Positions 6,532 to 14,485 of a stretch of 15,197 nt of DNA are shown piece by piece. The stretch spans positions 1 to 15,197 of the forward strand of contig CALDMQ010000098.1 of the NCBI GenBank assembly GCA_937917505.1, written 5' to 3'. The notes beneath the pieces are model-generated. The model was not told the origin of the DNA. It worked only from the letters and a program-made list of their open reading frames with translations, and did no database searches. Every line of letters begins with the position of its first letter. Position 1 is the first letter of the stretch. The position numbers were made by a program, and so were the translations under genes. This DNA is from an uncultured Erysipelotrichaceae bacterium (GTDB taxonomy: Bacteria > Bacillota_I > Bacilli_A > Erysipelotrichales > Coprobacillaceae).

Positions 6532-7128
6532 ATGATGAAAAGAAACTATCAAACAACATATGAAATATCATTAAAAACACAAAAAGCATATCTATACCAA
6601 TGGATAAAAGATGAAACATTACTTTATCAAATCAGTTTATGTATGCATGAAAAGCAATTGAAACAATTGGTTAAATATCATGAAAAAGAGATTTATATGA
6701 ATGCAAAAACAAGTTTATATCAATCAAAAAATTATGAAATATTAGAAAAAAGATTAATTATTATGAATACATTTTTTGATAATCAAGATTATGACTCACT
6801 CAAAAAAGACTTGTTTCATAAACTTCAAAAACAACCTTTAACACTAGAAACTTATTGCGTGTATAGACATTTGATATCAAATTTTCATTTCTATGACTTT
6901 ATGTTTGATGTGGGTCAAAAGATGTGTGTATCTTTAGAAGAATGTGCAAAGATTTGTGTGATTGAAGATGAATATAAACAAGCTTATTATTATTTAAGTC
7001 AATTAGAAACATGTGACAATGAAGTCTTATTAGATTTGATATGTTCATATAGTTTATTAGATTATATGTCTTTAAAAAGAAGATATAAACAAAAACAAAG
7101 AGAATGGGTTTTACAGCCGATACATTAG
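6532..7128 (+). CDS. Helical protein of unknown function
   Basis: A 198-residue soluble protein rich in Lys, Tyr, Leu and Gln, with no signal peptide or membrane helix. Predicted strongly helical, with paired-helix stretches (LYQSKNYEILEKRLIIMNTF; DEYKQAYYYLSQLETCDNEV) that hint at a TPR-like repeat, but no family is recognised. Candidate starts are the ATG at 6532 (chosen, 6 bases after AGGAG) or 6535; an in-frame ATG at 6526 overlaps the ribosome binding site. Its stop is TAG within the TAGGAGA that is the ribosome binding site of the WYL regulator gene, so the two are probably translationally coupled. Confidence 0.7.
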   Translation: MMKRNYQTTYEISLKTQKAYLYQWIKDETLLYQISLCMHEKQLKQLVKYHEKEIYMNAKTSLYQSKNYEILEKRLIIMNTFFDNQDYDSLKKDLFHKLQKQPLTLETYCVYRHLISNFHFYDFMFDVGQKMCVSLEECAKICVIEDEYKQAYYYLSQLETCDNEVLLDLICSYSLLDYMSLKRRYKQKQREWVLQPIH

Positions 7129-7136
7129 GAGAATAT

Positions 7137-8114
7137 ATGGGAAAGAGAATGTATTATATTTTTAAAATTATACAAGAACAAGGAATTGTGAGTGCTAAAG
7201 AGATTGTTAAAGAATTAGAGAACTATGATATTTATATTGATGTAAAAACAGTTTATCGTTTGATTAAACATATTAATGATTTCTTTTTTGAATGGGTGGA
7301 TGGAGAAATTATTATGACCTTAAAGAAAAAAGGTTATATGATTGGAAAAGAGTTATTTTTAGATGGTGAATTGCAGTTTTTATTAGATAGTTTGTATTAT
7401 CATCAAGATCTTAATCAAGACGATGCATCAGAGTTGAAACGTAAACTTTCTTTTCTCTCATCTTCCCTCCAGCAAGAACACATTACAACTTTACCTTACA
7501 CACATGACCATTCTTTTTCCTTAATACATAATTTAACTTTAATTATGAAAGCTATTCAAAATGAAAAGGTCCTTTCTTTTCAATATATAGATTATGATGT
7601 TTATCAAGATCGTTTTATCGAAATGCCTTCACATCAAGGACAACTCTACTATGTATCACCTTATCAAGTTGTTTCTAATAATAATCACTACTACTTGATT
7701 GGTTATAATCCTAAACATCAAGATTCTCTATCAACATATCGTATTGATCGTATGCGAGTTATTCAAACAACACATCAACCAATCATGGAAATGCGTGAAC
7801 AATTTCATATGCAAAAAGAAATTGAAAAAATGTTGAATATGTTTACTTCACAAAATAAAGAAACTTTACAAATACAAGGAAATCATCGTGTGATTCGTGA
7901 GATTGTATCACGTTTTGGAAAAGATATTCATGTTAAAAAGTTATATCATCAACAATATCTTGTGACTATCGAAGATGTGCCTATTTCAGATGGTTTGATT
8001 GGTTGGTTAATGATGTTACAAAATCATGTTCAAGTGATTGCGCCTCAAAGTTTAAGAGAAATGATGAAAGAGCGTTTGAATTTAATGAATGAACTTTATC
8101 AAGATGTGTTATAA
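7137..8114 (+). CDS. WYL-domain transcriptional regulator
   Basis: A 325-residue regulator with an N-terminal winged helix-turn-helix (about 1-60; IVSAKEIVKELENYDIYIDV, KTVYRLIKHI), a central WYL domain, and a C-terminal WCX-type domain. The WYL core is visible as LSFQYIDYDVY, YYVSPYQVVSNNNHYYLIGY and STYRIDRM; the name-giving tripeptide is YYL here, a common variant. WYL proteins bind ligands, often nucleic acid or nucleotides, and control stress, defence or metabolic genes. The ATG at 7137 follows AGGAG (7127-7131) that overlaps the previous stop; an ATG at 7104 in the same frame lacks such a site. The gene ends in TAATGG, overlapping the next reading frame. It probably controls its own operon. 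Confidence 0.88.
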   Translation: MGKRMYYIFKIIQEQGIVSAKEIVKELENYDIYIDVKTVYRLIKHINDFFFEWVDGEIIMTLKKKGYMIGKELFLDGELQFLLDSLYYHQDLNQDDASELKRKLSFLSSSLQQEHITTLPYTHDHSFSLIHNLTLIMKAIQNEKVLSFQYIDYDVYQDRFIEMPSHQGQLYYVSPYQVVSNNNHYYLIGYNPKHQDSLSTYRIDRMRVIQTTHQPIMEMREQFHMQKEIEKMLNMFTSQNKETLQIQGNHRVIREIVSRFGKDIHVKKLYHQQYLVTIEDVPISDGLIGWLMMLQNHVQVIAPQSLREMMKERLNLMNELYQDVL

Positions 8115-8134
8115 TGGAACGGGTAGGTGAGAAT

Positions 8135-8965
8135 ATGAGAAAAGTCTTATTATGCTTGGTTATTTGTTTATTATGTGTTGCCTGTGTTCCTCAAGATATG
8201 CATATAAAATCTTTGATTGATAAACAAGGGACAACTTTACAAACACGTATTTTAACACCTGGTGGTTATCATAGAAAAGAAGTAGAAAAAGATTCTTTGA
8301 TAGCTTTTTTAAGGAACTATGATTTAGAAGAAGATGGTAGTCTTGTTTATTTATATAATGGTAAAGAAAAGAAAAATCAAGATGCTCATGTTGCGGTGTT
8401 TCAACTGCCAATTGAAAATGTAGATCTCCAACAATGTGCAGATTCGATTATGCGTGTGTATGCTGAGTATTATTATCATAAGAAGGATTATAAGCGTATT
8501 GGATTTCATTTTGTGAATGGTTTTTATGCGGATTATGCAAAGTGGCGACAAGGTTATCGTATTCAAGTGAATGGGAATGATGTCAAATGGGTACGTACGA
8601 ATCAAGATCAAACAACATATGAAAGTTTTCAAAAGTATTTAAGAATTGTGTTTTCATATGCAAGTACTTTATCTATGGAAAAAGAATCTAAAGAAATAAA
8701 GGTATCAGATATTCAAGTGGGAGATATTTTTATTAAAGGTGGAAGTCCTGGTCATGTGGTGATGGTTGTTGATAAATGTGAAAATCAAGAAGGCAAAAAA
8801 GCGTTTTTATTAGCACAAGGATTTATGCCTGCACAACAATTCCATATTTTAAAAAACGAGAGACATAAAGATGATATGTGGTATTATGAAGATGAAGTCA
8901 CTTATCCTTTTTCAACACCAGAATATACTTTTGAAAAAGGAAGTTTAAGACGTTTAGAGTATTAA
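8135..8965 (+). CDS. DUF4846 lipoprotein
   Basis: A 276-residue predicted lipoprotein. The N-terminus MRKVLLCLVICLLCVAC is a lipoprotein signal peptide with lipobox CVAC and lipid-bearing Cys17. The mature part matches DUF4846: HVAVFQLPIENVDLQQCADS, FHFVNGFYADYAKWRQGYR, GDIFIKGGSPGHVVMVVDK (about 196-214), LLAQGFMPAQQFHILKN and a TPEYTF near the end. The function is unknown. The GD...GSPGHVVMVVD segment resembles the His motif of NlpC/P60 and CHAP peptidases, and QQCADSIMRVYAEYYY holds a Cys (about 101) before a helix, so a Cys/His hydrolase is conceivable (inference). The ATG at 8135 follows AGGTGA; an in-frame ATG at 8114 would add seven residues without a site. It lies 13 bases before the response regulator gene. 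Confidence 0.87.
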   Translation: MRKVLLCLVICLLCVACVPQDMHIKSLIDKQGTTLQTRILTPGGYHRKEVEKDSLIAFLRNYDLEEDGSLVYLYNGKEKKNQDAHVAVFQLPIENVDLQQCADSIMRVYAEYYYHKKDYKRIGFHFVNGFYADYAKWRQGYRIQVNGNDVKWVRTNQDQTTYESFQKYLRIVFSYASTLSMEKESKEIKVSDIQVGDIFIKGGSPGHVVMVVDKCENQEGKKAFLLAQGFMPAQQFHILKNERHKDDMWYYEDEVTYPFSTPEYTFEKGSLRRLEY

Positions 8966-8978
8966 GGAGTTAACTATT

Positions 8979-9635
8979 ATGCAAAAGATTATGATTGTAG
9001 AAGATGATGAAGTGATTTCATCTACGATAAAAATGCATTTAGAAAAATGGAATTTTGAAGTGTATGTGGTTGAGGATTTTGAGCATGTTTTAGAAGATTT
9101 TTTGAGTTATCAACCATCTTTGGTATTATTAGATATTTCATTGCCTTTTTATAATGGTTATCATTGGTGTCAACGTATTCGTGAAATTTCACAAGTCCCT
9201 ATTATTTTTATATCTTCTACAAATGAAAATATGAATATTGTCATGGCTATGAACATGGGAGCGGACGATTTTATTAACAAACCTTTTGATCTCAATGTTT
9301 TAACAGCAAAGATTCAAGCAATTCATAGAAGAACATATTCATTTTCTAAACAATTTCATATCCTTACATATAAAGACTTGGTTTTAAATCTTGTAGATAC
9401 AACTATTTCTTATCAAGACAAAATAGTAGATTTAACAAAAAATGAATTAAAAATATTAGAAATTTTATTTCAAAAACCAGAAACATATGTATCTCGTGAT
9501 GAAATTATGAGTGAATTATGGCAAAGTAGTGCATTTGTGGACGATAATACATTAAGTGTGAATATGAATAGATTAAGAAAGAAATTAGATGAATTTGGTA
9601 TAGAACAATTGATTCAAGATTATTATCATATTTAA
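8979..9635 (+). CDS. OmpR/BceR-type response regulator, C-terminally truncated
   Basis: A 218-residue regulator with a receiver domain (acidic pair Asp9/Asp10, phosphoacceptor Asp52 in LVLLDISLPFYNG, Lys101 in INKPFD) and a winged-helix DNA-binding domain (VDLTKNELKILEILFQKP, RDEIMSELW, DDNTLSVNMNRLRKKLDEFG). Its closest relatives are BceR-like regulators that activate peptide-antibiotic ABC transporters. The end is abnormal: after IEQLIQ the family continues with a T.RG.GY.L wing of about ten or more residues, but here the frame reads DYYHI and stops. That hairpin normally contacts DNA and packs the domain, so DNA binding is probably impaired. AAGGAG precedes the ATG. See the kinase entry for the junction lesion. 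I keep it as a CDS because translation is otherwise sound. Confidence 0.85.
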   Translation: MQKIMIVEDDEVISSTIKMHLEKWNFEVYVVEDFEHVLEDFLSYQPSLVLLDISLPFYNGYHWCQRIREISQVPIIFISSTNENMNIVMAMNMGADDFINKPFDLNVLTAKIQAIHRRTYSFSKQFHILTYKDLVLNLVDTTISYQDKIVDLTKNELKILEILFQKPETYVSRDEIMSELWQSSAFVDDNTLSVNMNRLRKKLDEFGIEQLIQDYYHI

Positions 9636-9655
9636 AAAGTCGGTGGATCTTCTAT

Positions 9656-10594
9656 TTGTTTTCTTTATTATTCATAGGTATCTTTTATGTTGTTTTATAT
9701 TTATATAGTGCTATGATACCGGCAATTAATTATGCTTTGATATTATGTATGTCTTTACTTGTGAGTTACTTTTGTGTTGATTTTTATAAGTATGTAAAAA
9801 AGTATAGTCAATTAGAATATTTGCTTCGTCTTGAATATGTGTATATGAATGATTTGCCAAGATGTGCTAATGATATTGAGAAACAATATCAAGACTTATT
9901 AAAGAAAGTTGAAACATTACATACACAATTAAAAAATAAACATGATAATGAATATCAAGATATGTTGGATTACTTTACATTATGGGTACATCAAATCAAA
10001 ACACCAATATCAGCCTTGCGTTTACTTATTCAGTCTTATGATATATCAAATCAAGAACTTCTTATACAAGTTTTACGTATAGAGCAATATGTAGACATGG
10101 TTTTACATTATATAAAAATCAATCAAATGTCACATGATCTAAAATTGAAAAAATATTCATTAAGTCAAATCTTAGATGAAGTCATTAAAAAACAAAGAAC
10201 ATTCTTTATTCATAAGAAAATACAATTACAATTAGAAAATATTGATTTAGATATCTTAACTGATGAGAAATGGATTTCTTTTGTTTTAGAACAAATTCTT
10301 TCTAATGCTTTAAAATATACAAAACAAGGTTTTATTCGTATTTATGTAAAAGGTGAGACTTTGTATATTGAGGATAGTGGGATAGGTATCAAAGAAGAAG
10401 ATTTACCTCGTTTATTTGAAAAAGGTTTTACAGGCTATAATGGGCGAGTGGATAAGAAAGCAAGTGGTTTAGGGTTATATCTTTGTAAACAGGTGATTGA
10501 TAATTTAGGGTATCATATTCAAATTGTTTCAGAGCTTGGTAAAGGAACGGTTGTGTCTATTGATTTTCATGTGGATGAATTAAAAGTAGAATAA
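9656..10594 (+). CDS. BceS-type intramembrane-sensing histidine kinase, N-terminus damaged
   Basis: A histidine kinase of the intramembrane-sensing group: two membrane helices with almost no external loop (LFIGIFYVVLYLYSAMIP and YALILCMSLLVSYFCVDFY), phosphoacceptor His112 in LWVHQIKTPISALR, N-box EQILSNALKYT, G1 box IEDSGIGI, FEKGFTG and G2 box ASGLGLYLCKQ. These kinases work with a Bce-type ABC transporter, which is the true peptide sensor. The start is unusual. The frame is open from 9593 and encodes the family's YLKSRWIFYL before the first helix, but has no ATG or GTG there; the first usable codon is TTG at 9656, with a weak GGTGGA 8 bases ahead. The normal start seems lost in the deletion that truncated the regulator. 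The kinase domain is intact. Confidence 0.82.
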   Translation: MFSLLFIGIFYVVLYLYSAMIPAINYALILCMSLLVSYFCVDFYKYVKKYSQLEYLLRLEYVYMNDLPRCANDIEKQYQDLLKKVETLHTQLKNKHDNEYQDMLDYFTLWVHQIKTPISALRLLIQSYDISNQELLIQVLRIEQYVDMVLHYIKINQMSHDLKLKKYSLSQILDEVIKKQRTFFIHKKIQLQLENIDLDILTDEKWISFVLEQILSNALKYTKQGFIRIYVKGETLYIEDSGIGIKEEDLPRLFEKGFTGYNGRVDKKASGLGLYLCKQVIDNLGYHIQIVSELGKGTVVSIDFHVDELKVE

Positions 10595-10596
10595 CT

Positions 10597-10608
10597 TACA
10601 GAATTGTA
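10597..10608. promoter_or_regulatory. Candidate BceR-type operator
   Basis: TTACA-GAAT-TGTAA matches the TnACA-N4-TGTAA consensus published for BceR-like regulators. The full palindrome is CTTACA/TGTAAG (10595-10610), directly after the kinase stop codon and about 70 bases upstream of the expected transporter transcription start. GAATTGTAAGAT is repeated 21 bases on (10622-10633), giving a second half-site. Confidence 0.65.
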
Positions 10609-10612
10609 AGAT

Positions 10613-10662
10613 TAAAAAGGGGAATTGTAAGATAAATCTATGGTAGCAATAGCCCTTTTTTT
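10613..10662 (+). terminator. Possible weak terminator between kinase and transporter genes
   Basis: AAAAAGGG (10614-10621) can pair with CCCTTTTT (10653-10660), extended by ATTG/CAAT after a two-base mismatch, followed by a T run. The hairpin loop is long, so efficiency is doubtful. It overlaps the second operator half-site. Confidence 0.35.
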
Positions 10663-10695
10663 ATAAACTAAAGATGTACAAGGAGGAAGATGATT

Positions 10696-11419
10696 ATGTC
10701 ATTGTTAGAAGTTAAAAATTTAAAGAAAGTTTATACAACACGTTTTTCAAATCAACAAGTTCAAGCATTATGTCGCAATCATGGGTGAATCTGGAAGTGG
10801 AAAAACAACGTTATTAAATATTCTTGCATCTTTAGATAAACCAACGAGTGGAGAAGTATTATTAAATGGAAAGGATATTACAAGTATTAAAGATAAAGAG
10901 ATTTCTGAATTTAGAAGAAAAAATTTAGGATTTGTATTCCAAGATTTTAATCTATTAGATACATTTTCTATTAAAGACAATATCTTTTTACCATTAGTCT
11001 TATCAAAAGAACCTTATCCGCTGATGAATCAAAAGTTGAAACATCTTGCACCAAAATTAAGAATTCAAGAATTATTAGAAAAATTCCCATATGAAATATC
11101 AGGTGGGCAAAAACAAAGAGTTGCTGTTGCACGTGCTTTGATTACTCATCCTCAAATCGTTTTGGCTGATGAACCTACAGGAGCCTTGGACTCAAAGTCT
11201 ACAGATCAATTGTTAGATATCTTTGATCAAATTAATGAGGAAGGTCAAACTATCTTAATGGTTACACATAGTACCAAAGCAGCAAGCTATGCCAAAAGAG
11301 TTTTATTTATAAGAGATGGTGAAGTTTTCCATCAGATTTATAAAGGGAATCAAACAAGAGAACAAATGTATCAAAGTATATCAGATACATTAACATTACT
11401 TGCGACAGGGGGAAGATAA
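10696..11419 (+). pseudogene. BceA-type ABC transporter ATPase, disrupted by an out-of-frame deletion
   Basis: The gene starts well: AGGAGG at 10681, then ATG at 10696 and MSLLEVKNLKKVYTTRFSNQ as in BceA-like ATPases. At codon 27 the sense jumps to another frame and the original frame stops at 10786-10788. Family proteins have about 11 residues (a DVNFSVEKGEY-like strand) between the VQAL and VAIMGESGSGKT segments; here they are missing, implying a loss of about 35 bases. Downstream all motifs survive: Walker A GESGSGKT, Q-loop FVFQDFNLLDTF, signature ISGGQKQRVAVARAL, Walker B IVLADEPTGALDS and MVTHSTKAA. The ATG at 10781 could start a truncated protein beginning at Walker A but has no ribosome binding site. 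The intact protein would power a Bce-type peptide detoxification transporter. Confidence 0.85.
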
Positions 11420-11420
11420 G

Positions 11421-13416
11421 ATGAAACTTTTCTTTTATCCACGTTTAGCAATAACCAATATCAAAAAGAATTCACGAATTTATTTTCCCTATTTATTAAC
11501 CAGTTCTTTTACAGTCATGATGTTCTATTTGATTCATAGTTTATCAAAGAATTCGGGGTTCGTTGATGAAAAAATTGGATCAACAATGTTGCCATTTGTT
11601 TTAGAACTTGGAACATATGTTGTGATTATATTTGCATTTATCTTCTTGTTTTATATAAATAGTTTTATGATGAAGCGTAGAAAGAGGGAATTTGCTTTAT
11701 ATAATATACTTGGTATGGAAAAAAAACATGTGATGTCTATTTTGTTTTATGAAACATTATTTGTGACTTTTATTTCACTTGTGCTAGGGATACTTTTTGG
11801 TATTTTATTTAGTCAACTCATGTTTTTATGTTTAATTAAATTGTTGCATTTGAATACGGCTCTTACATTTGAAGTTCCGATGACATCATTGTTTATGACT
11901 TTAAAAATCTTTTTACCTATCTTTTCTTTGTCTTATGTTTTTAATGTTTTACAGATACAATTATCAAAACCTATTGAATTGTTAAGAGGTGGAGAAATTG
12001 GTGAAAAAGAACCTAAAGTCAAATGGTTATTCACTATTATTGGATTTGTATGTTTAGGAAGTGGATATTATATTGCACAAACAATTGAAGATCCTACAAG
12101 TGCTATGGTGTGGTTTTTGATTGCGGTCATATTGGTTATTATTGGTACTTATGGAATCTTTACATCAGGATCAATTATGATTTTAAAGATGTTAAAGAAA
12201 AATAAAAGATTTTATTATCAAACAAAGCATTTTACATCTGTTTCACAAATGTTATATCGTATGAAACAAAATGCTGTAGGACTTGCTAGCATTTGTATAT
12301 TATGTACATGTATATTGGTGATGTTATCGTCAACTGTATCTTTATATTTAAGTGTCAAAGATAGTACAAATCTCTTTTTACCACAAGATGTTGCTTTATA
12401 TGTGTGATGAAAAGAATTTGATAACTTACAAACAACTAGATAATCTTTATCAAAAAGTGAGTGATCAGTTTGAAAAAGAGAATATTGAAGTTGAAAATTA
12501 TGTTTTAAAAAGAGTTTTTAATGAAGCTGTTACTTATGAAAATGGGAGGTTTATCTTTGGACAAGGTAGTGATGCGTATGATTTTACAATGATTTCAGCT
12601 ATGAGTGTTGATGATTATAATCGTGCTTATCACAAAAATATGCAGTTAAAGGATAATGAAATATTACTTTATGATAATTTCTTAGATGATAAAGCATCAT
12701 TAATGTTACAAGATCAAGTTTTTCATGTGAAAGAAAAAATTGATGATTTATATTTAACAGGTGGTCCAGGGATTTATTCTGGTGATAAAGTCGCTACAAT
12801 TGTTTTTTCAAGTGAAAAGGTTTTACGTTCCACTCTTGATATGACAAGTGTTTTAGATGCTTATACAATGTCATTAGATTATGTTCATGAAAACGATGCT
12901 CAAAGAGGAAATGAGATTATTGAAAATACGTATCTGAAGTATTTTCAAAATCATAATGAACTTCAAAAATATGGATATTCTTATGGCTGTGATACAAAGT
13001 TAAGCATACAACAAACTTATTTAGATATGTTTGGAAGTTTATTCTTTTTAGGTATTTTCTTAGGACTTTTATTCTTAATGGCAGCAATTTTAATTATGTA
13101 TTATAAACAACTATCAGAAGGTTATGAAGACCAAAAGCGTTTTGAAATTATGCAAAATGTTGGTATGAGCCAAAAAGAAGTGAAACAAACAATTCGTTCA
13201 CAAGTGTTAATTTTCTTCTTTTTACCATTGGTTGTTGCAGTGATACATATGGCATTTGCATTTAAGATGATTGTGAAGATGTTTAGTGCTATTGTTTTAT
13301 CAGAAATGCAATTGTTTGTATGGTGTACTGTGATTTCAGTTATTATTTTAGCAATCATTTATAGTATTATTTATTTCTTTACAGCAAAAACTTATTATAA
13401 GATTGTTAAACATTAA
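11421..13416 (+). pseudogene. BceB-type ABC transporter permease, split by a frameshift
   Basis: Two adjoining frames together make a permease of about 665 residues, the usual BceB length. The first (11421-12407) starts at ATG 11421, after AGGGGGAAG and one base past the ATPase stop. It has FtsX-like membrane segments (YFPYLLTSSFTVMMFYLIHS, YVVIIFAFIFLFYINSF and others) and ends at TGA just inside the large extracellular domain (LYLSVKDSTNLFLPQDVALY). The second frame, from about 12403, continues DEKNLITYKQLDNLYQKV through the rest of that domain and the last three membrane helices (LGIFLGLLFLMAAILIMYY and others) to 13416. One extra base, or two lost, near TATGTGTGATG explains the break. The second part lacks a ribosome binding site. 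The intact protein would form the sensor and flippase-like channel with BceA and BceS. Confidence 0.87.
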
Positions 13417-13514
13417 AATAATTATGAGCAATATGAAGAAATATTCATGAGGGGTTTATGAGGAAAACTTCTTACTGAAATTTAAAATGACTTACTTGAA
13501 TACAGATAAGACAA

Positions 13515-13550
13515 AAAAGCTACTAACAAAAGTTGAAGTTAGTAGCTTTT
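13515..13550. terminator. Bidirectional intrinsic terminator
   Basis: AAAAGCTACTAAC (13515-13527) and GTTAGTAGCTTTT (13538-13550) form a perfect 13-base stem with A/T tracts on both sides, between the convergent permease and yitT genes. The 13417-13514 stretch before it holds nothing else I recognise. Confidence 0.92.
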
Positions 13551-13554
13551 ATTA

Positions 13555-14406
13555 TTAAAAGATTTTAGGTTTATAACGCATATCTGACACTGTATAAATT
13601 GTTACAAAAGCATCAGGATCATGGGTATGAATATAATTCATCAGTTTTTGATATTCCTCTCTATCTACAATTGTAATAATTTCATTATGTTTTTCCATAT
13701 TATAAGCACCTATAGCTTCATAGAAGGTAGCTCCACTATGTAATTCATGAATGATGAAATTACGCATTTCTTGTTCTTTTTGTGTAATGATACAAACTCT
13801 ACGTTTAAGATTTTGACCAAAGATAAAATTATCTAAAACAAGACCATTGAAATAAGTGCCAAGAATACTTAAAATCACAGATTTAGAATCATAAATAAGA
13901 AGCGAAGAGAAAGCAACACACATACCAGCAATAGACATGGCTTTTCCTAAATCAATTCTTAAATATTTATGCATGATCATTGCAACGATATCTAAACCAC
14001 CACTAGAAGCATTTCTATTAAATAGAATGCATAATCCAATACTTACAACTAGAATATAACAAAGAACATCTAATTCTTGTGAACCTGTCATAGATTGATA
14101 GTGAGGGAGAATATGTTCATAAATGCCGATAAAGATTGGTAACATTAAACTTGTATAAAGTGTTTTAATCCCAAATTCTTTCCCGCATAAAATAAATCCA
14201 ATAACTAATAAAACAATATTTAATATCATAGTGATTGTTGATAATGGTAAGTCTATAAAATGAGTTATAATCATTGCTAAACTTGAAATACTACTGACTG
14301 ATGTTTGTGATGGAACTAAAAATAGAAAAACAGCGGAAGCAATAATTGCTACTGCAAATGTAAGTATTACGACTTCTTTAAAAATGTCTTTGGTTCTTGT
14401 GCTCAT
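13555..14406 (-). CDS. YitT family (DUF2179) membrane protein
   Basis: A 283-residue integral membrane protein with about five or six hydrophobic helices (VVILTFAVAIIASAVFLFLV, STITMILNIVLLVIGFILCG, LCYILVVSIGLCILFNR and others) and a cytosolic C-terminal DUF2179 domain (RRVCIITQKEQEMRNFIIHE ... GATFYEAIGAYNMEKHNEII). The ASSGGLDIVA segment between helices is a family landmark. YitT proteins are common in several copies in Bacillota; the function is unknown, with transport suspected. The ATG at 14404-14406 follows AAGGAGA. Full length. Transcribed from its own promoter downstream of ispG. Confidence 0.9.
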   Translation of the reverse strand: MSTRTKDIFKEVVILTFAVAIIASAVFLFLVPSQTSVSSISSLAMIITHFIDLPLSTITMILNIVLLVIGFILCGKEFGIKTLYTSLMLPIFIGIYEHILPHYQSMTGSQELDVLCYILVVSIGLCILFNRNASSGGLDIVAMIMHKYLRIDLGKAMSIAGMCVAFSSLLIYDSKSVILSILGTYFNGLVLDNFIFGQNLKRRVCIITQKEQEMRNFIIHELHSGATFYEAIGAYNMEKHNEIITIVDREEYQKLMNYIHTHDPDAFVTIYTVSDMRYKPKIF

Positions 14407-14437
14407 AGAAATCTCCTTTTATGGTTGATAGTTTAAC

Positions 14438-14443
14438 ATTATA
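14438..14443 (-). promoter_or_regulatory. -10 box of the yitT promoter
   Basis: TGTATAAT on the minus strand between the ispG terminator and yitT. The -35 region is poor (GTTTTT at 17 bases), overlapping the T tract of the upstream terminator. Confidence 0.55.
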
Positions 14444-14459
14444 CAAGAGAAATGAAAAG

Positions 14460-14485
14460 AAAAAACTTAACACAAAGTTAAGCTT
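14460..14485 (-). terminator. Intrinsic terminator of ispG
   Basis: CTTAAC (14482-14477) pairs with GTTAAG (14471-14466), extended by A-T and G-T pairs, followed by a T run. The ispG TAA stop codon lies inside the stem. Confidence 0.7.

Noticed and set aside
8160..8632. Minus-strand open frames opposite the DUF4846 gene
   Set aside because: They lie fully inside a gene with clear family motifs, lack ribosome binding sites, and their translations resemble no protein.
9614..9640. Programmed frameshift producing a regulator-kinase fusion
   Set aside because: The kinase frame is -1 to the regulator frame, but no slippery heptamer in the right phase precedes the stop, and BceRS pairs are normally separate proteins.
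13122..13358. Minus-strand open frame opposite the permease C-terminus
   Set aside because: It mirrors membrane-helix codons of the permease and has no start context.
12400..13416. Independent second permease gene starting at the ATG at 12400
   Set aside because: No ribosome binding site, and its sequence is the direct continuation of the extracellular domain of the upstream frame.
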